Source: Stenotrophomonas sp. Marseille-Q4652
Lineage (GTDB): Bacteria > Pseudomonadota > Gammaproteobacteria > Xanthomonadales > Xanthomonadaceae
Length of the DNA: 64,000 nt
Direction of reading: 5' to 3'
Assembly (NCBI RefSeq): GCF_916618915.1
Contig: NZ_CAKAKE010000001.1
Location: 3,083,001-3,147,000, forward strand
The notes under the pieces are model-generated. The model was not told the origin of the DNA, did no database searches, and was given only the letters and a program-made list of their open reading frames with translations. Made by a program: the position numbers and the translations under genes. Positions 8,706-16,758 of the stretch are shown here, piece by piece. Position 1 is the stretch's first letter; each line of letters opens with the position of its first letter.

Positions 8706-9269
8706 ATGCCGCTGCTGCTGGCCGTGCCACTGGCCATCCTCGTTTTCGTGGTGCTGATGCTCGCGCTGCTGCCGCTGTCACTGTGGCAGCGCTTCCGTGG
8801 CGGCAGCGTGCGCCGCCAGGCCTGGCCGTGGTGGGTGGCGCTGAATGCGTGGAGCACGCTGGCCTCGTCGGTGCTGTTCGCAGTGTTCGTGGCCATCGCC
8901 AGCCTGTGGTGGCCGGGCGTGTGGTGGCACGCCTGCGTCGGCCTCGCGATCGGCCTGGCGCTGTCGGGGCTGGGAATGGCGCTCACCCGCTTCGAGGCCA
9001 CCCCGGGCCCGCTGTACTACACGCCCAGCCCGTGGCTGGCACTGGGGCTGACCGCTCTGGTGCTGGCGCGGATCATCGCCGGCATGGTGCAGGGCTGGCG
9101 CAGCACTGTCGGTGGCCAGCCCTGGCCGGTGGACGGCTGGCTCGGCCATGGCAGCCTGCTCGGCGCGGCGGCCCTGCTGCTGGGTTACGCACTGGGCTAT
9201 GCGTGGTTGCTGCGGCGCCGGCTGCGCCACCACCAGCGGTACCGCGGCTACGACCGCTCGCCGCGCTGA
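8706..9269 (+). CDS. Uncharacterised multi-pass membrane protein
   Basis: A 187-aa hydrophobic protein with about five membrane segments separated by short basic loops (LWQRFRGGSVRRQAWP; final RRRLRHHQRYRGYDRSPR). The central RFEATPGPLYYTPSPWLALGLTALVLARII resembles the CcdC/DUF1453 type of small membrane protein, but I am not certain of that assignment. It follows metQ by 46 bases on the same strand and is closed by a strong terminator, so it may be read through from metNIQ. No function can be given. Confidence 0.7.
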   Translation: MPLLLAVPLAILVFVVLMLALLPLSLWQRFRGGSVRRQAWPWWVALNAWSTLASSVLFAVFVAIASLWWPGVWWHACVGLAIGLALSGLGMALTRFEATPGPLYYTPSPWLALGLTALVLARIIAGMVQGWRSTVGGQPWPVDGWLGHGSLLGAAALLLGYALGYAWLLRRRLRHHQRYRGYDRSPR

Positions 9270-9281
9270 AGACAGCAAAAA

Positions 9282-9307
9282 AAAACGGGCCCGCGAGGGC
9301 CCGTTTT
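9282..9307. terminator. Bidirectional rho-independent terminator
   Basis: A 7-bp GC stem CGGGCCC / GGGCCCG around a GCGA tetraloop (9293-9296) is flanked by A-runs on the left and TTTT on the right. It can terminate the plus-strand membrane protein gene and the minus-strand ompW. Confidence 0.9.
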
Positions 9308-9327
9308 GTATTCCGTTACAGCGGCGC

Positions 9328-9957
9328 TTAGAAGCGCGCGCCGATACCAAACCCGACCACCCACGGATCCAGCTTCAGTTCCTGGCCGGTGCCGGCGCCG
9401 GCAACGCGCACTTCCGGACGCGAATGCAGGTAGCGGGCGTCGGCGCGGGCGAACCAGGTCGAGTTGATGTTCATGTCCACGCCGACGGTACCGATCGCAC
9501 CCTTGGCGGTCTCCAGGCCCACATGGTCACCGCCACCCAGGGCGCTGATGCTCTCGTTGCTGAAGTTGGACTCGTAGTAACCCAGGCCCAGGAACGGGCG
9601 GAAGGTGTTGTCGGCCTGGCCGAAGTGGTACTGGCCGCTCAGGGCGATGGGCTGCTGGTCGACGGTGCCGACCTTGCCCACGCCATCGGCGCGCACACGG
9701 TGGTTGAACTTGTCGGCAGCGCCCCACAGTTCGACCGCGAAGTTGTCATTGATGTAATAGCTGGCGCTCAACGTCGGTGCCGGGTCACCATCGACCTCCA
9801 GGCCATCGGCCGGGTTGCCCTTGGGATCCAGCAGCGCGGCGCCGCCGACGACGGCAAAGCGCTTGCCCGACGCGGTATCGGAATCCTGCGCGAACGCAGC
9901 CGGCGAAAGGGCCAGCGCGGCAAAAGTGGCAAGGGTCAGAGTCTTGATCGACCGCAT
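9328..9957 (-). CDS. ompW: OmpW-family outer-membrane beta-barrel protein
   Basis: A 209-aa outer-membrane protein with a cleavable signal (MRSIKTLTLATFAALALSPAAFA, cut before Gln24). Barrel strands alternate, with the OmpW pattern of TLSASYYINDNFAVELWGAAD, FRPFLGLGYYESNFS, TVGVDMNINSTWFARADARYL and a terminal aromatic residue (IGARF). OmpW-type eight-stranded barrels are small hydrophobic-compound channels. ATG 9957 has AGGAG just upstream; the longer frame lacks a signal at its N-terminus. It is monocistronic, bounded by the terminator at 9282-9307. Confidence 0.87.
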   Translation of the reverse strand: MRSIKTLTLATFAALALSPAAFAQDSDTASGKRFAVVGGAALLDPKGNPADGLEVDGDPAPTLSASYYINDNFAVELWGAADKFNHRVRADGVGKVGTVDQQPIALSGQYHFGQADNTFRPFLGLGYYESNFSNESISALGGGDHVGLETAKGAIGTVGVDMNINSTWFARADARYLHSRPEVRVAGAGTGQELKLDPWVVGFGIGARF

Positions 9958-10143
9958 GGTGTTCTCCTCTTGTAGTTTTCTTGTGTGCCTCGGGAGGGGC
10001 GCGATCAACTCTATCGATGTGGACATGAACAAAATCCGACGGAAAGCTGCGGGAAAACAGGCTTGTTCAGCATCAATCCCGCGCAGCCCGCGCCATTGCT
10101 GGGAGTGCGCCCGGAAGTGGTTCACGATGTTGCAAGCGCGGTG

Positions 10144-10719
10144 ATGACGAACACCCTGCTGCAGTGCCTGCCCGCGCAGGTCAACGACCGTTGCCGCGTG
10201 CTTGTACTGGGCTCGATGCCCGGCGGCGCTTCGTTGCATGAGCAGCGCTACTACGCGCATCCGCGCAACCGCTTCTGGCCGTTGATGGGGCGGCTGTGCG
10301 GATTCGATCCGGCGCTGGACTATCCCCGGCGGCTGCTTGCGGTCCAGAGCTGCGGTATCGGCGTGTGGGATGTGATCGGGCGTTGCCAGCGCTGCGGCAG
10401 CCTTGATGCCAGCATCGTGCGCGGCAGCGAGCAGCCCAATGACCTGCCCAGGCTCATCGCGGCGCTGCCGCAGCTTCGGGTGATCGCCTGCAATGGCGCC
10501 GCGGCTGCAAAGGCGTTCGAGCGCTGGATCCGTCCAGTCCTGCCGCAGGATACCTGCACGGTGCTCGCACTGCCTTCGACCAGCCCGGCCAATGCCGCCT
10601 TCGACCTGGAACGCCTGTGGCAGTCATGGCAGCAGTTGCAGCCGTGGCTGCAGGCGCGCGGAGAGCCATCGACCCTGGAGCCGCAGGACAACGGCGGACA
10701 GTGCGGAGACATTGCGTGA
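10144..10719 (+). CDS. DNA-deoxyinosine (hypoxanthine) glycosylase, UDG superfamily
   Basis: A 191-aa protein with the uracil-DNA-glycosylase fold. The first motif is LVLGSMPGGASL, followed by YYAHPRNRFWPLM, which is typical of the family described as hypoxanthine-DNA glycosylases. Later VWDVIGRCQRCGSLDASI and the ALPSTSPANA motif, which corresponds to the UDG minor-groove loop, are intact. It would excise deaminated bases in base-excision repair. ATG 10144 is used; the frame runs open upstream but without coding character. It is divergent from ompW. The last 20 residues are rich in Q and G and poorly conserved-looking. Confidence 0.8.
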   Translation: MTNTLLQCLPAQVNDRCRVLVLGSMPGGASLHEQRYYAHPRNRFWPLMGRLCGFDPALDYPRRLLAVQSCGIGVWDVIGRCQRCGSLDASIVRGSEQPNDLPRLIAALPQLRVIACNGAAAAKAFERWIRPVLPQDTCTVLALPSTSPANAAFDLERLWQSWQQLQPWLQARGEPSTLEPQDNGGQCGDIA

Positions 10720-10804
10720 ACCGGTCTTCATCCGCATGGGGACAAAGACAGGTACCCCGGCAAGGATGTCCTGGGACATACGTATTCGAATGGAACCGCG
10801 GCGG

Positions 10805-10833
10805 TTGGCGGCAACGTCCCGGACCGCCACAAT
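10805..10833 (+). promoter_or_regulatory. Candidate sigma-70 promoter of aceF
   Basis: TTGGCG (10805-10810) and CACAAT (10828-10833) are separated by exactly 17 bp and lie about 30 bp upstream of the aceF ATG, which has a GGAG ribosome site. Each hexamer matches consensus at four positions, so this is plausible but unproven. Confidence 0.45.
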
Positions 10834-10865
10834 AGGGGTTTCCTCACCGTTGCTGGAGTTACCCC

Positions 10866-12251
10866 ATGGCCGAAATCAAGGAAGCACTTGTCCCCGATAT
10901 CGGTGACTACAGCGATATCCCGGTGATCGAAGTGCTTGTCGCCGTGGGCGATACGGTCAAGAAGGACCAGGGTCTGGTGACGCTGGAGTCGGACAAGGCG
11001 ACGATGGAGGTACCGTCTGCCCATGCCGGCGTGGTCAAGGAACTGAAGGTCAAGGTCGGCGACAACCTGTCCGAGGGCAAGGTGGTGGCGCTGATCGAGG
11101 TGGCCGAGGGCGAAGCCGAGCCGGCCGCGCCGGCGGCCAAGGCCGCCGCTCCGGCGCCTGCGTCGAAGGTCGAGACCGCCGAAACCGCCGCCGTGGTCGA
11201 GCCGGTCGCCGTGGCCGCCGAGCCGGACAAGCTCGCCCAGCGTGAAATCGCGCAGTCGGCGACCCCCACTTCCACGAGCACGCCCAGTACCCCGCCGGTG
11301 CAGTTCAACGCCGACGCGGTGCTGCCGGCCAAGGTGCCGTACGCCACTCCGGCGGTGCGCGTGTTCGCACGCGAACTGGGCGTGGACCTGTCGCAGGTCA
11401 CCGGCTCGGAGAAGGGCGGCCGCATCACCAAGTCCGACGTGCAGAAATTCGTGAAGGGTGCGCTGGCCGGTGGTATCCCGGCTGCCGGTGGCACCGTTGC
11501 CGGCGGCGGCGGGCTCAATCTGCTGGCGTGGCCCAAGGTGGACTTCAGCAAGTTCGGCGAGGTCGAGACCCAGCCGCTGTCGCGCATCAAGAAGATTTCC
11601 GGTGCCAACCTCGCCCGCAACTGGGCGATGATCCCGCACGTCACCCAGTTCGACCAGGCTGACATCACCGAGCTTGAAGCGCTGCGCGTGGCGCTGAACA
11701 AGGAGAACGAGAAGGCCGGCATCAAGCTGACCATGCTCGCCTTCCTGATCAAGGCCAGCGCCGCGGCACTGAAGAAATTCCCCGAGTTCAATTCCTCGCT
11801 CGATGCCAGCGGCGAGAACCTCACGCTCAAGAAGTACTTCCACATCGGTTTTGCCGCCGACACGCCCAACGGACTGGTGGTCCCGGTGATCCGCGACGTC
11901 GACAGGAAGGGCGTGGTGCAGATCGCCCAGGAAACCGGCGAGCTGGCGAAGAAGGCGCGCGACGGCAAGCTCGGCCCGGCCGACATGAGCGGCGGCTGCT
12001 TCTCGATCAGCTCGCTGGGCGGCATTGGCGGCACCGCGTTCACCCCGATCGTCAATGCGCCTGAAGTGGCGATCCTCGGCGTGTCCAAGTCGTCGATGCA
12101 GCCGGTGTGGAACGGCAAGGATTTCGCCCCGCGCCTGATGCTGCCGCTGTCGCTGAGCTACGACCACCGCGTCATCGACGGTGCGCTGGCTGCGCGCTTC
12201 ACCACCTACCTGTCGCAGGTGCTGGCCGACATGCGCCGGGTGCTGCTGTGA
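10866..12251 (+). CDS. aceF: Pyruvate dehydrogenase E2, dihydrolipoyl acetyltransferase
   Basis: E2 core of the pyruvate dehydrogenase complex; it transfers acetyl groups from lipoyl-lysine to CoA. Domain order in 461 aa: one lipoyl domain (residues 1-80, lipoyl Lys44 in ESDKATME); an Ala/Pro/Thr-rich linker (about 82-155); a peripheral subunit-binding domain (159-195, starting YATPAVRVFARELG); a Gly/Ala linker; and the catalytic domain, with His434 in DHRVIDG and SSLGGIGG. Many gammaproteobacterial E2s carry two or three lipoyl domains, so this is the short form. The E3 gene downstream carries a further lipoyl domain. No E1 (aceE) gene is adjacent here. The stop overlaps the following start (TGATG). 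Confidence 0.93.
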   Translation: MAEIKEALVPDIGDYSDIPVIEVLVAVGDTVKKDQGLVTLESDKATMEVPSAHAGVVKELKVKVGDNLSEGKVVALIEVAEGEAEPAAPAAKAAAPAPASKVETAETAAVVEPVAVAAEPDKLAQREIAQSATPTSTSTPSTPPVQFNADAVLPAKVPYATPAVRVFARELGVDLSQVTGSEKGGRITKSDVQKFVKGALAGGIPAAGGTVAGGGGLNLLAWPKVDFSKFGEVETQPLSRIKKISGANLARNWAMIPHVTQFDQADITELEALRVALNKENEKAGIKLTMLAFLIKASAAALKKFPEFNSSLDASGENLTLKKYFHIGFAADTPNGLVVPVIRDVDRKGVVQIAQETGELAKKARDGKLGPADMSGGCFSISSLGGIGGTAFTPIVNAPEVAILGVSKSSMQPVWNGKDFAPRLMLPLSLSYDHRVIDGALAARFTTYLSQVLADMRRVLL

Positions 12252-12895
12252 TGCGGAGTGTCATCGCTGCATTGCTGCTGCTGGTGCCGGCCTCGCAGGC
12301 GTTCGCCGCGCGCAGCTGCACCACCGACCTTGGCCAGGGCTGGCCGCCGGCGGTAGGCAACTATGGCGAAGCGGTCGAGCGCCTGTTCGATGGCGACCAC
12401 GCGCCGATGCTGTCGCTGGTGGTCCTGCCGGCACGTGGCGTGGAAAGCGGCATCTCGCTGGCCCCGGCCGCCAATGGCCAGGACTGGCTGCTGCGCTCGA
12501 GCGTGGCCGACAAGCGCGTTCATTCGACCACCAGCGGCGCGAGCAAGTTCGGCGTGCAGCTGCGCGTGGACCAGGAGCCGGAGCAGCTGGAAGTCGGCAT
12601 GCCGGCAGCGCTGGCGCAGCGCCTGATCCGCACCTGGCAGGCGGCGCTGGATAACGAGGTTCCTGCCGATAGCCGAGCCCCGGTGCTGGACGGTGAAGTG
12701 GTGTCCTTCCAGGTCGACGGCAAGCGCTACAGCGGCAGCCGCCCGACCTGTGGCGCCGGCAAGCTGATGCTCGAGCAGATGGCGCTGCTGGCCACCGCGA
12801 GCGACACCAAGGAAAAGAAGCGCGACCGTCGTTGGAGCGACCTCGAAGCGTCGCTGGACGAACTGCAGGAACTGCTGACCGGCACTGCCGGCTGA
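12251..12895 (+). CDS. Secreted protein of unknown function inside the PDH operon
   Basis: A 214-aa protein with a clear signal peptide (MRSVIAALLLLVPASQAFA, cut before Ala-Arg-Ser-Cys). Two cysteines (in RSCTTDL and PTCGAGK) could form a periplasmic disulfide. The C-terminal part is a charged helix (KEKKRDRRWSDLEASLDELQELL). I do not recognise a family. It shares one base with the aceF stop (TGATG) and lies 16 bases before lpdA, so it is cotranslated with two cytoplasmic PDH subunits although exported, which is unexpected. Confidence 0.75.
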   Translation: MRSVIAALLLLVPASQAFAARSCTTDLGQGWPPAVGNYGEAVERLFDGDHAPMLSLVVLPARGVESGISLAPAANGQDWLLRSSVADKRVHSTTSGASKFGVQLRVDQEPEQLEVGMPAALAQRLIRTWQAALDNEVPADSRAPVLDGEVVSFQVDGKRYSGSRPTCGAGKLMLEQMALLATASDTKEKKRDRRWSDLEASLDELQELLTGTAG

Positions 12896-12911
12896 GCCCA
12901 GGAGAACACGC

Positions 12912-14729
12912 ATGGCGGTCATTGAAATCAAGGTTCCGGACATCGGCGATTACAGCGATGTGCCGGTCATCGAAGTGCTGGTCGCCGTCGGCGACACGGT
13001 GAAGAAGGACCAGGGCCTGGTGACCCTGGAGTCGGACAAGGCCACGCTGGAGGTGCCGTCCTCGGCCGCGGGCGTGGTCAAGGAACTCAAGGTCAAGCTC
13101 GGCGACACGCTGTCCCAGGGCAGCGTGGTGCTGCTGCTGGAGACCGAGGGCGCGGGTGATGCGCCGGCGCCCGTCCCGGCGACCGAGACCCCTGCCGACG
13201 CCAAGGTTGCCCCGGGCAGCAAGCCACCGGTGACCCCGTCGCACCGCGCGCCGGATCCGGTGGTCGCGGCCAAGGCGATTGCGTCCAGCGGCAGGCCGGC
13301 CGACATCGAATGCCAGATGGTGGTGCTCGGCTCCGGCCCCGGCGGCTACACCGCCGCGTTCCGCGCCGCCGACGTCGGCCTGGATACGGTGCTGGTCGAA
13401 CGCTACGAAAGCCTGGGTGGCGTCTGCCTCAACGTGGGCTGCATCCCGTCCAAGGCGCTGCTGCATGCGGCGGCGATCATCGACGAGGCCGCCCATGCCA
13501 GCGACTGCGGCATTGAGTTCGACAAGCCGAAGATCACCCTGGACAAGCTGCGCCAGTACAAGGAAAAGGTTGTCGGCCAGCTGACCAAGGGCCTGGCCGG
13601 CATGGCCAGGCAGCGCAAGGTGCGCACCGTGCAGGGCGTCGGCAAATTCGTCTCGGCCAATGAGCTGGAAATCACGTCGGCCGATGGCAGGACCCAGCTG
13701 CTGCGCTTCGAGCAGTGCATCATCGCCGCCGGTTCGCAGGCGGTGAAGCTGCCCAACTTCCCCTGGGACGACCCGCGGGTGATGGATTCGACCGACGCGC
13801 TGGAGCTGGCCGAAGTGCCGGGTTCGCTGCTGGTCGTGGGCGGCGGCATCATTGGCCTGGAAATGGCCACCGTGTACGGCGCGCTGGGTAGCAAGGTCAC
13901 CGTGGTCGAGTTCATGGATCAGCTGATGCCGGGCGCCGACAAGGACCTGGTCAAGCCGCTGGCCGACCGACTGAAGAAACAGGGCATCGAGGTCCACCTC
14001 AAGACCAAGGCGGCCGGCGTACAGGCTGACAAGAAGGGCATCACCGTGACCTTCGAATCGGCGACCGAGGGCGAGAAGCCGGCGCTGGCGTCGGGTACCT
14101 GGGACCGCGTGCTGGTCGCCGTGGGCCGCGCGCCCAACGGCAGGAAGATCGATGCCGAGAAGGCCGGCGTGGCGGTGACCGAGCGTGGCTTCATCCCGGT
14201 GGACCGGCAGATGCGCACCAACGTGCCGCATATCTTCGCCATCGGCGACATCGTCGGCAACCCCATGCTGGCCCACAAGGCCACGCACGAGGGCAAGCTG
14301 GCTGCCGAAGTGGCCGCCGGCCACAAGAAGGAATGGGTGGCACGGGTGATCCCCTCGGTGGCCTACACCAACCCGGAGATCGCCTGGGTCGGTGTGACCG
14401 AGACCGAAGCCAAGGCCAAGGGCCTGAAGGTCGGGGTGGCGAAGTTCCCGTGGGCGGCCAGTGGCCGTGCCATCGGCATCGGTCGCACCGAGGGCTTCAC
14501 GAAGCTGATCTTCGACGAGGAAACCCATCGCATCATCGGTGGCGCCATCGTCGGCGTGCATGCCGGCGACCTGCTGGCCGAGATCGGCCTGGCGATCGAG
14601 ATGGGCGCCGAGGCCGAAGATATCGGCCACACCATCCACGCCCATCCCACGTTGTCCGAATCGGTGGCGATGGCTTCGGAGGTCTACGACGGCACCATCA
14701 CCGACCTGTACATCCCGAAGAAGAAGTAA
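12912..14729 (+). CDS. lpdA: Dihydrolipoyl dehydrogenase (E3) with N-terminal lipoyl domain
   Basis: FAD-dependent E3 that reoxidises dihydrolipoamide with NAD+. The 605 aa comprise an N-terminal lipoyl domain (1-80, lipoyl Lys43 in ESDKATLE), a Pro/Ala linker, and the flavoprotein disulfide reductase body. The latter has GSGPGGYTAAFRAAD for FAD, the redox disulfide Cys172/Cys177 in GGVCLNVGCIPSK, VVGGGIIGLEMA for NAD, FAIGDIVGNPMLAHKA, and HAHPTLSES with the active-site His. E3s with a fused lipoyl domain occur in Neisseria, Xanthomonas and others. An AGGAG ribosome site precedes ATG. A terminator follows the stop. Confidence 0.94.
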   Translation: MAVIEIKVPDIGDYSDVPVIEVLVAVGDTVKKDQGLVTLESDKATLEVPSSAAGVVKELKVKLGDTLSQGSVVLLLETEGAGDAPAPVPATETPADAKVAPGSKPPVTPSHRAPDPVVAAKAIASSGRPADIECQMVVLGSGPGGYTAAFRAADVGLDTVLVERYESLGGVCLNVGCIPSKALLHAAAIIDEAAHASDCGIEFDKPKITLDKLRQYKEKVVGQLTKGLAGMARQRKVRTVQGVGKFVSANELEITSADGRTQLLRFEQCIIAAGSQAVKLPNFPWDDPRVMDSTDALELAEVPGSLLVVGGGIIGLEMATVYGALGSKVTVVEFMDQLMPGADKDLVKPLADRLKKQGIEVHLKTKAAGVQADKKGITVTFESATEGEKPALASGTWDRVLVAVGRAPNGRKIDAEKAGVAVTERGFIPVDRQMRTNVPHIFAIGDIVGNPMLAHKATHEGKLAAEVAAGHKKEWVARVIPSVAYTNPEIAWVGVTETEAKAKGLKVGVAKFPWAASGRAIGIGRTEGFTKLIFDEETHRIIGGAIVGVHAGDLLAEIGLAIEMGAEAEDIGHTIHAHPTLSESVAMASEVYDGTITDLYIPKKK

Positions 14730-14734
14730 ACAGG

Positions 14735-14758
14735 AAAGCCCGGCAATGCCGGGCTTTT
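14735..14758. terminator. Rho-independent terminator after lpdA
   Basis: A GCCCGGC / GCCGGGC stem with a three-base loop (14745-14747) is flanked by AAA and TTTT six bases after the lpdA stop. It closes the aceF-lpdA unit and can also act on the minus-strand DUF2061 gene. Confidence 0.9.
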
Positions 14759-14788
14759 CTTCATCGGAGGCATGCCTGGGTGCGTGGC

Positions 14789-15022
14789 TCAGGCATGCAG
14801 GTGCCGGCATCCGCCGCAGGGATCCGGTGCAGGTGACTGCTGCAGGACCAGTTGCCCACTGCCGGTCTGCCAGAACTTCTCGTGCAGGTGGAACACCACC
14901 GTGTTGCACAGCGGTTCCACCAGCGCCAACGCACCGCCCACGCGCCAGCTGCCGGTCATCAGCCAGCCAAGGCTGAAGGCGACACTGAAGTGCAGGCAGG
15001 CAAAGCTGAGGGTCTTGCGCAT
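14789..15022 (-). CDS. DUF2061 small membrane protein
   Basis: A 77-aa protein with the DUF2061 pattern: MRKTLSFACLHFSVAF, a Gly-rich WRVGGALALVEPLCNTVVFHLHEKFW, and a Cys/His tail. It would be a two-helix inner-membrane protein of unknown function. I start it at ATG 15022 because the family motif begins at this Met; an in-frame GTG at 15052 would add ten residues. The last residues (PDPCGGCRHLHA) form a small Cys/His cluster that might bind metal. Confidence 0.75.
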   Translation of the reverse strand: MRKTLSFACLHFSVAFSLGWLMTGSWRVGGALALVEPLCNTVVFHLHEKFWQTGSGQLVLQQSPAPDPCGGCRHLHA

Positions 15023-15082
15023 GGCGGGGAAGCATCGGGTGGAAGGCTTCACTCTGCGCGCCCGCCTTCCAGCGGTCCAATG

Positions 15083-15117
15083 AAAAATAGCCGGCGCCCC
15101 GATAGGCGCCGGCTATT
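15083..15117 (-). terminator. Rho-independent terminator of the outer-membrane gene
   Basis: A 13-bp stem AATAGCCGGCGCC / GGCGCCGGCTATT with a six-base loop (15099-15104) is followed on the minus strand by a T-run (15083-15087 complement). It lies 23 bases past the stop of the 15141-15959 gene. Confidence 0.88.
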
Positions 15118-15140
15118 GTCATCCTCAGCGTGGGCAGGAC

Positions 15141-15959
15141 TCAGAACGCCAGGGTGACGCCGGCCACCGGGCCCTTGAACTCCTGCTTCAGCCCGATCAT
15201 CCCGTCGTCGTTGCGGCGGTCCACGTCCAGGCGGAACCAGTCGTAGCCGGCGAACACGCCGAAGTTGCGGGTGAAGCGGTACTCGACGATGGCGTTGGCG
15301 CGGCTCAGGTCGCCGTCGTAATCACCGAAGTCGCCCCATGAGGTATTCAGGTACTGGCCCTGCAGGTTGACCAGCCAGCGGTCGCCCGGCTTGAAGGTCA
15401 GGCGCGCACCGACCACCGGCGCGGCGCCGTCGGCCTTGTCGTCCAGGAACTGGCCTTCATACAGGTCGCCGATATCGGCGTAGGCCTTGGCGCCGACCTT
15501 GGCGTACTCGGCACCGATCTGCAGGCCGAGCTGGAAGTTGTCGTTGTCCACCACCGCGTAGTCGTACACCAGGCTGGCTACCTGGTATTTCAGTTCGGCC
15601 TTGACGAAGCTGTCGGCCGGCACGGTCACGCCGCCATAGCTGACGTCCTCCCCCAGGGTCTCGCGCCGGTCCTTGTCGTACTTGAAGTAGTCGAAGATCA
15701 GCCGCTGGCGCTGGCTCATGCGGAACACGCCACCCACCCGCGGCTCCCACTCCTTGCCGCCGAGCTTGAAGTCCTCGTTGAAGGACAGTTGCTGGCCACC
15801 GGCGGTGGTCTCGCCGCGCAGGTTGTTGTCCGAGTCGATGTTCATCGCGCCCAGGCGCAGGGTGAAGCGGTCATCGTTCTCCGCGGCCGAAGCGGAAGGC
15901 GACAGCAGGCACGCGGCCAGCGCGCACGGCAGGGCAAGGGCGGTCAGGGTGTTGCGCAT
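15141..15959 (-). CDS. Outer-membrane beta-barrel protein of unknown function
   Basis: A 272-aa protein with a signal peptide (MRNTLTALALPCALAACLLSPSASA) and a barrel-like body of alternating strands: FTLRLGAMNIDSDN, RLIFDYFKYDKD, ASLVYDYAVVDNDNFQLGLQIG and a C-terminal VAGVTLAF ending in Phe, the usual outer-membrane assembly signal. The central tract is rich in Asp and Tyr. It resembles generic porin-like barrels, but no specific family is recognised. The start at 15959 is chosen for the signal peptide and the GAGG upstream. It is divergent from the ATP synthase operon across a 400-base gap. Confidence 0.75.
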   Translation of the reverse strand: MRNTLTALALPCALAACLLSPSASAAENDDRFTLRLGAMNIDSDNNLRGETTAGGQQLSFNEDFKLGGKEWEPRVGGVFRMSQRQRLIFDYFKYDKDRRETLGEDVSYGGVTVPADSFVKAELKYQVASLVYDYAVVDNDNFQLGLQIGAEYAKVGAKAYADIGDLYEGQFLDDKADGAAPVVGARLTFKPGDRWLVNLQGQYLNTSWGDFGDYDGDLSRANAIVEYRFTRNFGVFAGYDWFRLDVDRRNDDGMIGLKQEFKGPVAGVTLAF

Positions 15960-16361
15960 CGGGCATACCTCGTGGGGTGTTGAATGGGCCCCACTATCGA
16001 TATCCGCGCGTCCACCATCCGTGATCGTACGGTGCAGGCCGCGTGCAATGGCCATCACGCAAAGTGAACAGGGTGGCCCCGGGCGGGACCACCCTGCCGC
16101 GGCCTGGGAGCATCGTTGACGAGGAGAAACGCACAGGCCGGGACTTCAGACCGCCCGATACCGTGCAAGTTCCCTGTTGCGTTGCAGCAAACAATCCTCC
16201 GCTGGGGCGGTTCCCAGCCCGAAAAAATCCGATCCGGCAAGCACTTGCGTCACGTGCGTGGGGTGGGGACAGCGGTTGTCTCGCAAAATGTCCCACTGCT
16301 ATAATCTCCGGGCTCTACAGGGCGCCAGACCGGCGGCCTGCCTTCCCTCAACCATGGCAGG
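15960..16361. other. Long intergenic region upstream of atpI
   Basis: This 400-base gap separates the divergent outer-membrane gene and the atp operon. It holds a 12-bp imperfect hairpin at 16069-16096 (CAGGGTGG against CCACCCTG with one mismatch) and the atp promoter at 16276-16305. I see no convincing gene in it; short frames here have no coding character. Confidence 0.6.
16276..16305 (+). promoter_or_regulatory. Sigma-70 promoter of the ATP synthase operon
   Basis: TTGTCT (16276-16281) and a perfect TATAAT (16300-16305) are spaced by 18 bp and lie about 60 bp upstream of atpI. It is the best sigma-70 match in the window, fitting a highly expressed housekeeping operon. Confidence 0.75.
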
Positions 16362-16367
16362 ATGATT

Positions 16368-16733
16368 GTGCTGAACTCCGTTGATGCGGGTCGGCGACTG
16401 ATGCTGCGCGCCGCGGTGTATCCGCTGGTCGCGGTGCTGGTCCTGTCGCTGGTGCTCCTGCTGCTGGGCCCCAACTGGTCCCTCGGCGCTGCACTGACCG
16501 GCGTGGCCGTGGTGGCGGGTGGCTGGGTCGCGGCAAGGATGGCGCTCGGTGGTGGCGTGCAGGCCGCAGGGTCGGCGATGACGCGCCTCATTGTGGCCAT
16601 CGTGCTGAAGTGGGTGCTGGTGTTCGCCGCGTTGGCGCTGGGCTTTGCCTGGCTGCGGCTTCCTCCCTTGGCCCTGCTGGCAGGTATTGCCACGGGGCTG
16701 ATGTTCCAGGTTCTGGCCTTGGCCAGGCGTTGA
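16368..16733 (+). CDS. atpI: ATP synthase subunit I (AtpI-like)
   Basis: A 121-aa membrane protein with four hydrophobic segments, located first in the atp operon where AtpI belongs. AtpI assists assembly of the c-ring and is not part of the final enzyme. AGGA at 16359-16362 is spaced five bases from GTG 16368 (MLNSVDAGRRL), so I prefer GTG; an ATG at 16362 in the same frame would add two residues but overlaps that ribosome site. Sequence conservation in this family is low, so the assignment rests on topology, size and position. Confidence 0.8.
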   Translation: MLNSVDAGRRLMLRAAVYPLVAVLVLSLVLLLLGPNWSLGAALTGVAVVAGGWVAARMALGGGVQAAGSAMTRLIVAIVLKWVLVFAALALGFAWLRLPPLALLAGIATGLMFQVLALARR

Positions 16734-16758
16734 TCGAATTCATAAAGGTTACGGACAC

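Noticed and set aside
12261..15122. A 953-codon minus-strand frame opposite lpdA
   Set aside because: Shadow of the lpdA coding frame; low-complexity His/Gln/Arg/Gly content and no motifs.
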